In this document: in pieces, positions 1-10,906 of the stretch
How positions within the stretch are numbered: the stretch's first letter is position 1
Layout: each line of letters begins with the position of its first letter
From: Agelaius tricolor
Lineage: Eukaryota > Chordata > Aves > Passeriformes > Icteridae
DNA length: 64,000 bases
Assembly: GCA_023055355.1 (NCBI GenBank)
Contig: JALJCS010000001.1
Location: 102,533,381 to 102,597,380, forward strand
Reading direction: 5' to 3'
Translations under genes and position numbers: made by a program
The notes under the pieces: generated by a model
Seen by the model: only the letters and a program-made list of their open reading frames with translations
Told to the model about the DNA's origin: nothing
Databases searched by the model: none

Positions 1-1600
1 TTTCTTTTTAGATGTCTTCCTTCTCCTGCTCATAAAATCTGGGTGTACAGGGAAGGAATCCTTCCAGCATAATGATTTGTCTCACTTTAAGGTTAAAGAT
101 GGGAGACATTCTATTATAGTACTGATGCAGACCTTTCTCAGCTTCCTGTTAGCACTGTGTATGAGGAGCAGATATGCTTATTGTTTACATAAGATTTCAA
201 TTATTTCTGATTTTTACTAGGTTACTGTTCTTGTAGCAAGCTGTTTCAAAATATGTGTTATGCAAGAAGATAATTCTGTTAATCAAATTTGCATTTCAAC
301 TTTTTTAATTTCTTGTTCCTCTTGAATTTTCATGAAAAATCTCACACCTGTAAGTCATTATGAAGTAGAATTTTAGGGAAGGAAGGTAATATTTTTATAT
401 ATATGCATCTATGTATAAATGTATGTCTCAGTCAAATTTCTTGTGTATCAGGCTTCCCATATCAACAAATGAATCTGAAATATTCCTTTTTGGGTTTTAA
501 AATCTCCTTCAGGCCAGATCATGTAGCATATTTTGAATTTAAAATGTAATTTACAATGCTTAGTTTGTTTGTTTTTAGAAGTAAAAACCATTTGTTTTGT
601 AAGAGATTAGAAATACATCACATTGCACTTTTCTTTCACTTTTTCTTATTTCTGACAGTATTTCTAATTTAACCATTATTGTTTGCTCATTTAAAAAAAG
701 GCAAACCAAAATCATGCTTATAAGGAAATAACAATTATGCTACCTTCTGCAAAAGAAAGAAAAATGCAGTTTTAAACTAGCATTCAGTAACATATATACA
801 GGTCCTATTCAATGTGATAAAAATAAGGGTCATGGAAGCGTTTATCATATTTGGCTTTCTTATGACTGAAAAAAACTTAATATAGATGAAATTAAGCAAA
901 CACACAAAAAGTAAAAAATAACATTTCTTTTCACTAGACCTGAAAAAAATTAGGAAAATCATATGAAAAAAACAGCACAGCCATATCAATTACCTTCCAA
1001 GTTACAGTGTAAGCTTTTTTGGATATCCCAAATTACCCTCACTACAAATTCTTTTACTTTTGCAGCAAATTCTAAAATGCAATATTTCATATCTGGCTTA
1101 GTCTAGAGCAGAGATTTTCTATTATGTATCACTTAGTATGTTTTCCCCTATTACCATTTCTGGTATAGTCACATTGGTAAAAACATTTGTATAAAAATGG
1201 TTGTGTAAGCAAAATATTCTTCTTGCGTGCATGATGTTTGTTTATTTCCCAATAAATTGATGCTAGCTCAATCTATAAAAGAACATTCCCATGGTGAACT
1301 ATGCCTCTAGCATGGTGGTTTGCTACTATAATTCTATTGGCATAACTATAATTGCAATTCTTTTTGCGCACATAGCCTCAGAAGAAAATAGATATATGCT
1401 GTCTTCATTTCATGTCCAAAAGTCAAATTTCACAGCTTATATCCATAAATCAGTGGACTATCTCTCAGTACAACAACAAACTAACATTTTTCCTCAATCT
1501 ATTTCAGGCCATGTCCTTAATGAACAGTTAATGGCTGAAAACAAAAAACAGAAGAAAATCCAAAATGTTAATCCATTGAGGTTTGAAATTTTTGGAAACA
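1..1600. other. AT-rich non-coding DNA, no gene seen
   Basis: All six frames are stop-dense and the only ORFs are short with biased, low-complexity translations. I see no repeat family, no tRNA and no splice-bounded coding exon. The sequence could be intergenic or intronic. Confidence 0.6.
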
Positions 1601-1697
1601 CTTTCCTTTTTTGTTTTCCTCTTTTTTTCCTCTTTTTTTTCCTGTGGTTTTTTTTTGTTTGTTTGTTTGTTTTATTGTTTTGCTTTTTTTTGTTCTG
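1601..1697. repeat. T-rich low-complexity tract with (GTTT)n
   Basis: A run of thymine blocks broken by C or G, including four tandem GTTT units near 1657-1672. It creates the phenylalanine-rich tail of a spurious 135-codon ORF (1291-1698), which I do not regard as a gene. It could be the decayed tail of a retroelement, but no recognisable element body adjoins it. Confidence 0.75.
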
Positions 1698-3765
1698 ATT
1701 TCATACATCCCTCAAATTCTTTGTTGAATCTGAACAATTTTCTTTGACATTACCTTTAGGTAAAGGCAAAAAGTCATAGGAAAATCAGGCTACTTTTAAT
1801 TTATCAGCTTTTCTGAATTAATATAAAACATTTTTTAAATAATTTTTTTTCCCTCTAATACAGTGGTGAATACCATAAATTCTTGTTGTATTTCAAAAAA
1901 TACGTAAGGTTATATGTAAAAATAACTAAGGAATGTGTATTATTATAATACAGGTGAAACAACTTTAAAAAATTACAAATGTTTTAATACAGTTTTTATG
2001 ATCCAAATTACATAAAGTAAAACTGAACATTATTAGCATTGCATTAGATATATTTGTCGAGAATGGCTTTTTTGGTTTGTGCAGTTTTTCTTAAGACTTG
2101 GGAGTAAAGCATACATAGCAATATTGTATACAACTTTCAGAGAATATTTTTCTGGCATTGAAACCTCCTGGGAAGGAAATAGTGAGTTTGAGCCATGTTA
2201 GCCATACTAGACTTGTCAGAAAAAAAAAAGTATATTTAAAGCATAATTTCTTCATGAATTAAACAAGCTATAAATGTTTGAACATTCTCTAAGGATATAA
2301 GATTTGTAAACAATGAATAGCATATATAGAAATACAAAGTGGTGGTGATAAGACAAGTACCATTCCTTCCATTTATTATTTGGGTCCAATTAAATGACTA
2401 TTATCTGGCACTTCTATTAGAGAGTTTCAAATAAATCATATCTGAATGCATTAAGAGTGGTTTAACAGATGATGGGCACTGTCCATGTTATGTGTGTGGT
2501 ACATACCTTATTCAAGAATTCTTTATGGTTAGAAAGGCATGTTTCTTTTAATAGTCTTTATATTTTTTCCATTTCATCCACATGACAAAAAATACAAAAA
2601 GTGTGTGCAGTTAAAGGGCTGGAAATTAAAAGAGGATTCAGATTTTGTCCTAGTTAGTTCCTTAAGAGTAGAAGCAGTGTTTTTCCAGAGTAAATGTATA
2701 AGGTGTTTCATGACTGAAACACCTTAAATATTTCAGTCATGCTTTCAACACTGAAAATCTGCTTTCCATATGGAATTCATGACATACCCCTGGCAATTCT
2801 ACTGTGCAGTGTAAAACTTGGCTTGTACCTAAGAAAGTCCAAATGTGTTCATACATTTTTTATCAATTGTTCAAGAACACTGAAAAATTTAAGTGAAAAG
2901 AATTTAAAACCCCATTGCAGTACCCATATTGTAAACACACATACAAAAATTCAGCTTCATTCTATACCAAAGCCATAGAATTCAATTCCTTCAATTCCTG
3001 ACCACTTTCCCATTTTACCTCTTTGTTCTATTCCAGCTACACAGAAAGACATATCCTGAATTTACCTGTGCCATTTACACCTCACCTCTCTTTCAGTTTC
3101 TAAGCAGTAATTCAGCTTGGGAACAAATCAGACTTTTATTGCCATTATGGCTTGGTCAAAACCACAGAAAAGTCAAATTTACATACTGTTCCTGGTCAAT
3201 TGCTTACACAGACTTTAATATGAACTGTAAGACCATTTTCTTGAGCTGCAGCTGTTGTCAGTAAGAACCTTACTACTTTTGAAATTGAATTGATACTTTT
3301 ATCCTCAGTTTAGACAAGAGAAATAATAGTGATGGTGCCAAATTACATTGATATAAAGCTTCACACCTTTGAGTCTCTTGGGGCATCTGTGCTGGGTCCG
3401 TCACACATTCTGCAGGACTGGCTGACATAAAAAAACAGTGTTTTGAATGGGAGCAGGCTATTTGCCAATGTCCAGATGTTGTCTCCTAACATGTACTAGA
3501 TTTTTTTTTCCCTGGATGGAAATACTCTTTAAAACCAAGCCAGTACAGAGAAGACATAGATCCTTTTTTCATCTCACTTTCCTGTTTAAAGGTGAAGATG
3601 AGTTAAAAACTTAGGTGTCAGAGAGAATTCAAAACACCGATCTTGGTTTGAATTTACTTTTTTTAGGTGGAACACTAATGCTCTCTGAGCCATCCTGTTC
3701 AGACCTATGCACAGCAAAATAGCAAAATCTGCAAGGGTGGCACACATGAAATTTGCAGTGGGAAA
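1698..3765. other. AT-rich non-coding DNA, no gene seen
   Basis: No coding region or repeat family recognised. The one structured spot is the pair of overlapping inverted repeats at 2699-2741, listed separately. Confidence 0.6.
2699..2741. repeat. Two overlapping, mutually exclusive hairpins
   Basis: Arms 2699-2710 and 2715-2726 are perfect reverse complements (12 bp) around a 4-nt loop. A second perfect pair, 2709-2719 with 2731-2741 (11 bp, 11-nt loop), reuses the loop and right arm of the first, so only one fold can form at a time. There is no coding gene nearby to suggest attenuation. Local template switching is the simplest origin. Confidence 0.8.
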
Positions 3766-4182
3766 ATGTTCAAAACATTTTTCAGGCTTGCATATTTTTC
3801 TCTTTTTTTAATCATTTGTGGAGATCTTTTCTCTGTCAGAGGAGAATCTAAAATAAAAAGGGCTCTTCACAGCCTCCTTGGTAGGATCTTGAATGTTTTG
3901 AAATGTAAGAAGAAATGTTGTGGGAAGAAAAACCCAGCAAATCTTGGTGAGCTTAGCTGGAGCTTTAAAGAGATTATACCCAAAGTTCAGACAGACTTAG
4001 AAAAAGTTGAACTTGACTGTTATCTTGAAAAGCTTTCGAAGGCAGGGATCATCAACACAACCACGGCTCTCATCTCTGGCAAACAATTTCAAGCAGCTTT
4101 AGTATCAGATAGTATAGCCTGGAGACTCAGGAGAGAATTTTCAGGGCTGCTGTTTCTTTATAGGCTTCAGATTTGGAAGTGA
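3766..4182 (+). CDS. Hypothetical 138-residue ORF with possible signal peptide (doubtful)
   Basis: I do not recognise this protein. The ORF opens with ATG in a fair context (A at -3). Residues 1-26 look like a secretory signal: basic start (MFKTFFR), a hydrophobic core around residues 8-19, and a possible cleavage near VRG|ES. Then comes a basic, cysteine-rich patch with KCKKKCCGKK at about residues 47-56, a helical-looking middle with two acidic stretches, an N-glycosylation-type NTT near residue 96 and a hydrophobic end. A GTGAGC sequence following the NPANL codons (about 3945) resembles a splice donor, so only the first 60 or so codons might be an exon. Against it: a 138-codon ORF can arise by chance in 64 kb, no neighbouring exon or poly(A) context is clear, and no domain is recognised. 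Confidence 0.2.
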   Translation: MFKTFFRLAYFSLFLIICGDLFSVRGESKIKRALHSLLGRILNVLKCKKKCCGKKNPANLGELSWSFKEIIPKVQTDLEKVELDCYLEKLSKAGIINTTTALISGKQFQAALVSDSIAWRLRREFSGLLFLYRLQIWK

Positions 4183-4534
4183 CGTTTACTGTTGCTACAC
4201 CTAGAGAAAGAAAAATAGTAGTTAGATACTGAAGTTGTGTACCATGGTCATTCCCTCAGTGTTATTATTATTTTCAACTGCAGAAAGAATAAATCTGATG
4301 TGATTAGAATTTTTTTTAAGCAACTACAACATTAAATAGTCCTTGTGGTTAGAAAAAACACTATAGGAAACTTTTGCCCTCTGCCAGGTGTGCCATTTTG
4401 ATTGTTCAGAAGTCAGGTTTTATGGGCACATCACAGTTTGGTGACTACAGGAAATAAGGTCTTGGGTTCATTTCAACTTGTTAAAAGGAAAAAAATGCAG
4501 CACCAGCATAGCACCTTTATAGATAGTTTTATTA
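4183..4534. other. AT-rich non-coding DNA, no gene seen
   Basis: The stretch between the doubtful ORF and the CR1 tail. I see no repeat family, RNA gene or coding exon. Confidence 0.55.
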
Positions 4535-4792
4535 TCATAGAGTCATAGAATCTTAGAATGGTTTGGGTTGGAGGGAACTTAGAAAACATCTAGCTCCATC
4601 CCCTTTCCATGAGCAGAGACACCTACCAGTAGAACACATTGCTCAAAGCTCCATCCAGTTTTGCCTTGAGCACTTCCAGGGATGGTCATCCACAACTTCT
4701 CTGGCCAACCTGTTCCAGTGCCTCACCACCCTCACAATGAAGAATTACTTACTATTATCTAATACAAACCTACCCTATTTCAGTGTAAACAT
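4535..4792 (-). mobile_element. CR1 LINE fragment, 3' end, minus strand
   Basis: The left edge carries the reverse complement of the CR1 terminal octamers (TCATAGAATCTTAGAATGG). It is followed by the conserved 3' region, with words such as CACTTCCAGGGATGG and CCTGTTCCAGTGCCTCACC that recur in the other CR1 copies here. Only the last 260 or so bases of the element are present, which is the usual 5' truncation of target-primed reverse transcription. It has no coding capacity; the 81-codon plus-strand ORF across it is antisense noise. Confidence 0.93.
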
Positions 4793-7700
4793 GTCAAGGG
4801 CTAGCTGAGTATGGTACTTGATCTACTAACCTTTTTTTTAGCATTATCTTTGTAGGTACAAAAGACTGGACATGTTCCTTTTCAGGGACAGGCAAACAGA
4901 AAGTGCTAAAATTCCTTGCTAAACAAGCTTCTTTTGGGGTCTCTTGTGTTTTGGAAAATGAGAGATGAGGTTTATGGTCTCAATTCCCAGAAAGAATGAA
5001 TAATGTATAAAATAATTATGCCTGCCTACTGCAATGGTATGCACTGCCACAAGCTGCCAGAACAGCCATGTGCTGGGGACAGGGTTTTTAGTAAACTGTT
5101 TCTAGAGTTTTATATAACTTAATTATTCCAGATTAGTAATCTATTTATAATATTAAATAGGTATTTAAAATAATCTTGCAAGTCAAATGTCAGCAGTGAA
5201 TATGAATTTAATACTTTTATCTTTTTTTTTGTCATGTTGTCGGCAACAAAAACAGTGCTTCAAGAGAGACCCCCTCAAATTATGTGAGAGTCAGTTGGAA
5301 GCTCACTGGCCTCAGTTGATCAAATTTACTTGTATCTGGTATCCTCTGCCTTAGCAGAGAATAGGAACAAGATATTAGTGACATAACAGCGCTGACAAAC
5401 ATCTACAGAGTCAGGAAAATGTAAATTATCTTCTCATTCTGTTACACCAAATGAATCTCTTTAAAATTCAAAAAAATTAAGGAAAGGAAATAAAGGCACT
5501 ATCTAACACACCTACATAGTTTTTTAAATTATTCCACCCAAAAATTGACTTTTTCCTTTCTTTATGTGTGTTCTGTTGCGGTGGTCAGAAACTAGTCCTA
5601 GTAGCCAGACTGAGTAATGGGTTTGTAGCTGCATTCTCCATAGCTATTAAGAAATGGACATTTCCATTTAAGAAAAAGGGAAAAGCTACAAAAGCTCTAA
5701 CAGCAAACAAATTATTCCTCTGCCTTCTGCTGCATGATGCTTTGCAAGGTTTCATCTTCTCCAGTACTAAGAGAACAGACATGCCTTTTAGACTCATGTT
5801 TTGCATTGTTAACCTGTCCTAATCCATAGAATTTCAGCTCTAGCAAGTTTGAGATGAACATGCAATTTATTATAAGAAAGAATGTTGAAACAGTGAGGTT
5901 TTCCATGCTTATCTTAGCATTTATATAGTTTATTCATCATTAAAATCAATGCATAATCATTACTGGATGTATGAGCAAGCTGTCAGGCACAGTGACAAAT
6001 TCAAGGAGGCAAGTAATTTACCAGAGTCTCTACATTTGGCTAAGGAATAACAGGTTATGGTGGTAATCTTTTCAAACAATCATTTTGAGATCATTTTTCA
6101 AGCACAGATTTAAATAGAGATCATATCTTGGAACATTCAGTGCAAGGAAAAAAATATAAAAATATATAACTAATGAAATATCTTAGAGTGCTCAGAAGTT
6201 GACAGGTACATGATAGTATAGCTGTTTGCAACTGTTGTTTTCTTATCTGTGTTAATGTGTTTGAATGTTCACACTAACATGGGATTCATAAATATTTTAG
6301 CTCAGTGACAATAAGCCATATGAACAGTAGTCTGTCCATGGCAGTAAGCAGTCAGAGTTGTAGTATGTTAGATTTATAGAATCAACACAGGTCCTTTTCT
6401 TAGTCTTTATCCAAGGTTTGACCCAAATCCTACAGAAGTTAATCATGGCTTAATCCACTATCTATTGCAGCCTCTGGAAAGCTGTCATATTCTGACTCTC
6501 TAGTGAGTGTCTTTTCACAAGGTGACAGTAAAAACCTTCAAGATAAGAACAGAAGCAAGATCTGAACAACTGCTGAGCTGTAGAAGCAAGATTTCAGATA
6601 TTTCCCACTGATTTGGTTGAGGGAAACACTTCACACCTTCTTTGCACATCCTTAAAAGAACAAGTGTCTGTAAAAAATTTACTTTGGGGAAAATACATGC
6701 TTGAATTACCTATGGATAAGTCTCAGACAGACAGGATTATTTTAGGCATCTTTTTGGGCATCAGTTTTCAGCTTGGAACAATTTTGCACAGCCAGGACAA
6801 CACCAGAATTAGGTCAGATTGAATAGTAGGTATCTTGAAAACTTTGCCACTTTGGTGTTATGTAGCAAACCTCACACAACAAAAAGCTTTAGATTATGGA
6901 AATCTCAGTTAACCATATTTCTGGGGCTAACACTGACAAATAGACACATGAGCTAAAAACATGACAACAGGAAGCATTTTGTCTGGATTACGCATAGATG
7001 GAAGAACCTGGTCTGCAACCCATTTAATTTGGAGAATACAAGCCCATGATAAAAGAAAAGCCTATTTTTCTTATTAATGTCTGTAAAGTGATCAAATGGT
7101 AAATATACTTCAGTTTCCATGCTTAATTGAGTTTAACTTGTAAATAAAGTGTAATTAGAGTTTACTAAGCACCAAAGTGCCTATTTGAAGGTAGTTTTGC
7201 CAGACACAGAAAATGCTGAAGGCAGAGATAGTAGTAGGCCAATCTGTCACATATTCTTCTCTACTGCTATAAGCTGTGCAATTATTGAAAACATCTATTT
7301 AGAATTCCTACATTAAGTCTAAGCCTTTGAAATCAACTATCATAGAACTATCATAGAACAATAATAATTATATGTGTATAGTGGGAAAAGAGGGTGAATT
7401 AACGTTTCTGAATTATGTTAGGAAATTGATAAATGCACTCGTTCTGTTGGTTAAGGGAAACATCTGGAAGAGATGGAAACTAATGACATTTATACCTAAA
7501 GATTCCTTAGTGAGTCAGTGCTTCAAGGTGCACTATCTCCTCCAGGGTATTGAGTGTCCTTGTCTGTAATTTAATGAGATTTTCAAAAGCATAGTGAAGG
7601 CAATATAGAAGCAATTGCCTTGGCTACCTTGTGGGAGAGGAAGAATCTTTATGCTTGTGATGCTTGTTCAGCTCAGTTATGAAATTAATTTTGGACAATT

Positions 7701-8131
7701 TTTGACTAAGAGAAACTACAGTGATGATGATCCTTCAGAAAGTCCCTTTCTGGAATTATCTGCATCAGGCATTATGGCTCAGGACACAATATTAAAGGAT
7801 TTCCTTAGGTTTCATAAGTTTCTTCGATGTCTGTTGGATTCGGCAGTAGGTGTCTTTCTGTTTTGTAGATATATTTATGTCCTGCTTAGTTTATAACTAA
7901 ATTATTTTCTTCAGGAAATATTTTTATCATTAATTATATACATGGTCAATTCAGGAAGAAATTTAAACAGAAAAGTCAAATGCATTTATAAATGCATGCT
8001 CCTTAGAAGATCTTTGTGAGAACCACTGGATTCTCACTGGAGAAATACCATCTTGGGGTTTGGGAGGTATATAAACTGAGTCTAACTGTCATTCTTTTCA
8101 GGAACGTTACTGAATCTCATTACTTTCAGAA
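4793..8131. other. AT-rich non-coding DNA, no gene seen
   Basis: No coding exon, RNA gene or repeat family recognised. The stop-bounded ORFs (84, 73, 69 and 93 codons) show no domain and no supporting splice context. A short direct repeat of an 11-bp unit lies at 7334-7355. Confidence 0.55.
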
Positions 8132-8137
8132 AAGTAC
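8132..8137. repeat. Target-site duplication, left copy (AAGTAC)
   Basis: AAGTAC lies directly left of the LTR and is repeated exactly at 8524-8529 directly right of it. Six base pairs is the duplication length made by betaretrovirus-like (ERVK, class II) integrases. Confidence 0.9.
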
Positions 8138-8211
8138 TGTGGCAGTGTTCACAGGGGTCTTAGGATGAGGGAAGAGACGAGAATGTTGACTCCATATTTC
8201 AGAGGGCTTGA

Positions 8212-8217
8212 TTTATT
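8212..8217 (-). terminator. LTR polyadenylation signal AATAAA
   Basis: TTTATT on the plus strand reads AATAAA in the sense of the LTR. It sits 74 bp from the LTR 3' end, as expected for the signal that ends proviral transcripts. Confidence 0.75.
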
Positions 8218-8354
8218 ATTTTATGATGTATATTACATTAAAACTACACTAAAAGAATAGAAGAAAAGGTTTCATCAGAAGGCTAGCTAAGAATAGAAAG
8301 GAAAGAATGATAACAAAGGTTTGTAGCACGGGCTCTGTGTCCAAGCCAGCTGGG

Positions 8355-8401
8355 CTGTGATTGGCCATTAATTACAAACAACCACATGAGACCAATCACA
8401 G
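8355..8401 (-). promoter_or_regulatory. Inverted pair of CCAAT boxes in the LTR
   Basis: CTGTGATTGG (8355-8364) and CCAATCACAG (8392-8401) are perfect 10-bp reverse complements separated by 27 nt. Each contains an ATTGG/CCAAT core, the binding motif of NF-Y. The position in the U3 half suits a promoter or enhancer role. Binding itself is inference. Confidence 0.5.
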
Positions 8402-8523
8402 ACCCACCTGTTGCATTCCACAGCAGCAGATTATCAATGTTTACATTTTGGTCCTGAGGCCGCTCAGCTTCTCAGGAGGAAAAATCCTAAGGAAAGGATT
8501 TTTCATAAAAGTTGTCTGCGACA

Positions 8524-8529
8524 AAGTAC
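8524..8529. repeat. Target-site duplication, right copy (AAGTAC)
   Basis: Exact repeat of 8132-8137, directly after the LTR terminus. Confidence 0.9.
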
Positions 8530-8667
8530 TGAGACAGTTATGCCTTAGCAGTCACAGTCTTCCCTAAAGATTTTTGTTGCATGCAGAAAATGTACCATTA
8601 ATATAAGATAGCACACATCTCATGAAAACTCAAACATTTCCAACTGAAGATGTTTGTTAGACACAAG

Positions 8668-9072
8668 GTGAATCACTCTCCTATGAGGAGCAGCTGAGGA
8701 AACTGAGGTTCTTTAGCCTGGAGTAAAGGAGGCTCAGGGGAGACCTTATAATTTTCTACAATTGTCTGAAAAGAGGCTGTAGCCAGGTGGGGCTTGGCCT
8801 CTTCTCCCAGGCAACCAGTGACAGGACAAGAGGACAGAAACTTAAGCTACACCAGGGGTGGTTTAGCCTGGACATTAGGAAGATCTTCACAGAAGAGCAA
8901 TTGGGCATTGGAATGAGCTGCCCAGGGATGTTGTGGAGTCATCATCCCTGGAGGCGTTGAATACCAGACTGGATGTGGTACTTTAATGCCATACTTGGCA
9001 AGATGGTGTTAGGTCATAGGTTGGACTTGATGATCTCTCTAATCTAGATGATTCTGTGAATCTGTGATTCTT
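8668..9072 (+). mobile_element. CR1 LINE fragment, 3' end, plus strand
   Basis: About 400 bp of the CR1 3' region in sense orientation. It contains GAGGAGCAGCTGAGGAAACT, the GGACATTAGGAAGATC-type segment, GAATGAGCTGCCCAGGGATG and GGTTGGACTTGATGATCTCT. It ends with the diagnostic tandem octamers (GATTCTGTGAATCTGTGATTC) at 9050-9070. The 5' end is truncated. The remaining coding part, the end of the reverse-transcriptase ORF, is broken. Confidence 0.95.
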
Positions 9073-9964
9073 TGTTATAGAAAGAGCCCTGAGAGAGTTA
9101 TTGTTTAGATTTTTTTTCTTGAGATGAATGAAGTTGGGGAAAAAAAATCAATCTCTAGCATCTTTTAATGTAGTTTAAATGAGATCTTACACTGTCTTCA
9201 CATTTATGCTCCTCAGATGACAAATCCTGTAGGAAGATGTTCTTGAATAGAGGCATGCTGAGAGGGTAGGAGTTTCTTATGCACTCTCATAAAATTCCTT
9301 GTTCAAAATTTGCAAGCTGTATGCAAGGAAAAATCTTCCTGGTTTCTTCCCCCTATATTTTTTTTCATAAACAGCTAAACCTTCTAGATGAGTTCCTTAA
9401 AGAAATCCCAGTAAGATTAGACAAAGCTAGTCAGAAGACAAATTCAGATTATATCAGAGCCAAAGTAAAACATGAAGATGTGTCATTTGGCAGAGTGAGA
9501 CACCCTGGGGGCTGAGCACTGGTTAGTGAAGTAGATGATTAAGGTTCTGCTTGATGCTGTGCTGGCATAGAATGATTAAATAAAGGTTTGAAACTGATCC
9601 TCTGTTAGCTTAGCTAAGTTTCCCAGCCAGCCAGTGCATGCAGATACAGACTTGTTTTTCCACATCCAGGAAGAAAATCAGTTCTTGGTGTGAGAACAAA
9701 TTTTCCAACACATTTATCATTTACCACAAAACTTTTAAATTATGGCATGAAAAAAAAAAAAGAAGAAAAAAAGCTAACTCCCCAGCAGAACCACCATTTT
9801 AAGGACAGTTCTTTAGAAAGGTCAACTCAGAGCCTGCCTGTGTTTTTATGTTAGGAGCCAAAAATCAAAATCAGTCCTCTTTCCTTACATAACTGGAGAT
9901 TCTAAAAAAATTTCATAGTTAAATTTTGTGATATCCCACTCTTAAGGGACACCTAAGATTTGTA
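9073..9964. other. AT-rich non-coding DNA, no gene seen
   Basis: No gene or repeat family recognised. An adenine-rich run lies near 9749-9771. A 78-codon ORF (9279-9515) has no recognisable domain. Confidence 0.55.
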
Positions 9965-9970
9965 AATGCT

Positions 9971-10368
9971 TGTGGTTGAAAGAAAAAAGTCAGAGGGTCC
10001 ACAAAAACTCACAAAGTTTTATTAATAAATTACACACTTGGCATAGAAATCAACATGGTAGCACTACTATTTAGGCACACAGCAGTGGGTTTTAAGTAAA
10101 GGGGTGAGATGAAAAAGGAGAGAGATAGAAAGAGATTAATTAATGACAAAGAGAGAGAAAGTGGGAGAGACATAAAGAGAGAGAAAGAGAGAAAGAGAAA
10201 AATAGAGAAAGAGAGAAAAATAGAGAAAGAGAGAAAATGATCCCCAGTTCTGGTTCCAGTACTGATCCACTAACAGGATGTCTAGGTCCTGGGGTGCACA
10301 TCAGGCTAGTTGGGGATACCTGTTTATAAATAGGTTTTCCCCATCCTGAATATAGGTTTCTCACTTCA
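9971..10368 (-). mobile_element. LTR-like retroviral remnant with GA-rich tract, minus strand
   Basis: In minus-strand sense the 3' part has an AATAAA signal (10018-10023) followed by an AC-TTTGTGAG segment and an end at ...CAACCACA, which resembles the R-U5 end of an LTR. The left edge at 9971 (TGTGGTTG) is the best-supported boundary. A right edge at 10368 would give TG...CA termini and an imperfect 6-bp flank match (AATGCT at 9965-9970, TATGCT at 10369-10374). A TATA-like TTTATAAA at about 10323-10330 sits very close to that proposed edge. This is unusual for an LTR promoter and may mean the true element continues to the right. No internal coding region is seen. Confidence 0.5.
10149..10238. 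repeat. GA-rich simple repeat
   Basis: An interrupted (GA)n/(GAAA)n purine tract inside the LTR-like element, including two near-identical copies of a segment containing AAATAGAGAAAGAGAG. It produces the serine/leucine-rich low-complexity ORF on the minus strand (10140-10364), which is not a gene. Confidence 0.85.
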
Positions 10369-10906
10369 TATGCTAATTATCATTCACAGTCTGTTCTTTC
10401 AGACCCTTCTGGAAATGTGTCAGAAGGCTTCAGGGGTCTTTGGTGGTCTTCATCCCTCCTGTAGTCCAAGGTTCACTTCTTGGTTTCATTCCTCTGCTCG
10501 TGCTGTACTATGTTGTGCTTATTTCCAGGGACTAGAACAAGGATATTTGTCCTGGAAAAGTGCTGTCCTACCTCCTTATAGCCCCCTTCTCCTGAGAAAT
10601 CTTGTCCTTCTACATGGTGTGGTATTACCAATAATCCTTGTCTGTCATTACCAAGGATCCTTGGTTGACTTCACAGTCATCTGGCTATCAGACACACACA
10701 TTAGACTCTTATCTTCTGGGATTCTACAAATTTCCTCTCCTAAATCAGATAATGTTTTAAAATGCTGGAATTTTTTGTGGAACAACAATTCAGTATATGA
10801 CCAAGTTGTTTCTAGAAATGCTGGATCACGAGGATTTTGCAAGACTGGGTGTGGCAACATGCAGCAGCCGGTCCAGTCCATCAGAACTCAGTACATAGAT
10901 TCTTGA
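10369..10906 (-). other. Unassigned segment beside the LTR, possible U3 extension
   Basis: This stretch is richer in GC than its surroundings and carries the longest ORF of the window (178 codons, plus strand), which has no recognisable domain. In minus-strand sense it includes GGGGGCTATAAGGAGG near 10573-10590, a TATA-like element. It may be the U3 of a longer LTR that starts at 9971 or a separate repeat. A 16-bp perfect palindrome lies at 10650-10665. I cannot place its right end. Confidence 0.3.

Larger units (their letters stand above)
8138..8523 (-). mobile_element. Solo LTR, ERVK-like, 386 bp, minus strand
   Basis: This is a complete long terminal repeat with no internal retroviral sequence beside it. 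On the plus strand it begins TGTGGCAG and ends GCGACA, so in its own sense it starts TGTCGC and ends CCACA, the TG...CA termini expected of an LTR. It is flanked by a perfect 6-bp duplication (AAGTAC). The poly(A) signal (AATAAA in sense) is at 8212-8217, leaving about 74 bp of R-end plus U5 before the 3' terminus. Two oppositely oriented CCAAT boxes lie in the U3 part. Solo LTRs form when the two LTRs of a provirus recombine and delete the interior. The intact termini and duplication suggest a fairly young insertion. The ERVK call rests on the 6-bp duplication and general LTR layout; the exact family name was not checked. Confidence 0.9.

Noticed and set aside
1291..1698. 135-codon ORF
   Set aside because: Its C-terminal third is translated low-complexity T-rich DNA; no domain or splice context.
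10650..10665. 16-bp palindrome ACCAAGGATCCTTGGT
   Set aside because: About one such palindrome is expected by chance in 64 kb and nothing around it supports a function.
10370..10906. 178-codon ORF, longest in the window
   Set aside because: No recognisable domain, overlaps an LTR-like segment in antisense, and lies beside another chance ORF on the opposite strand.
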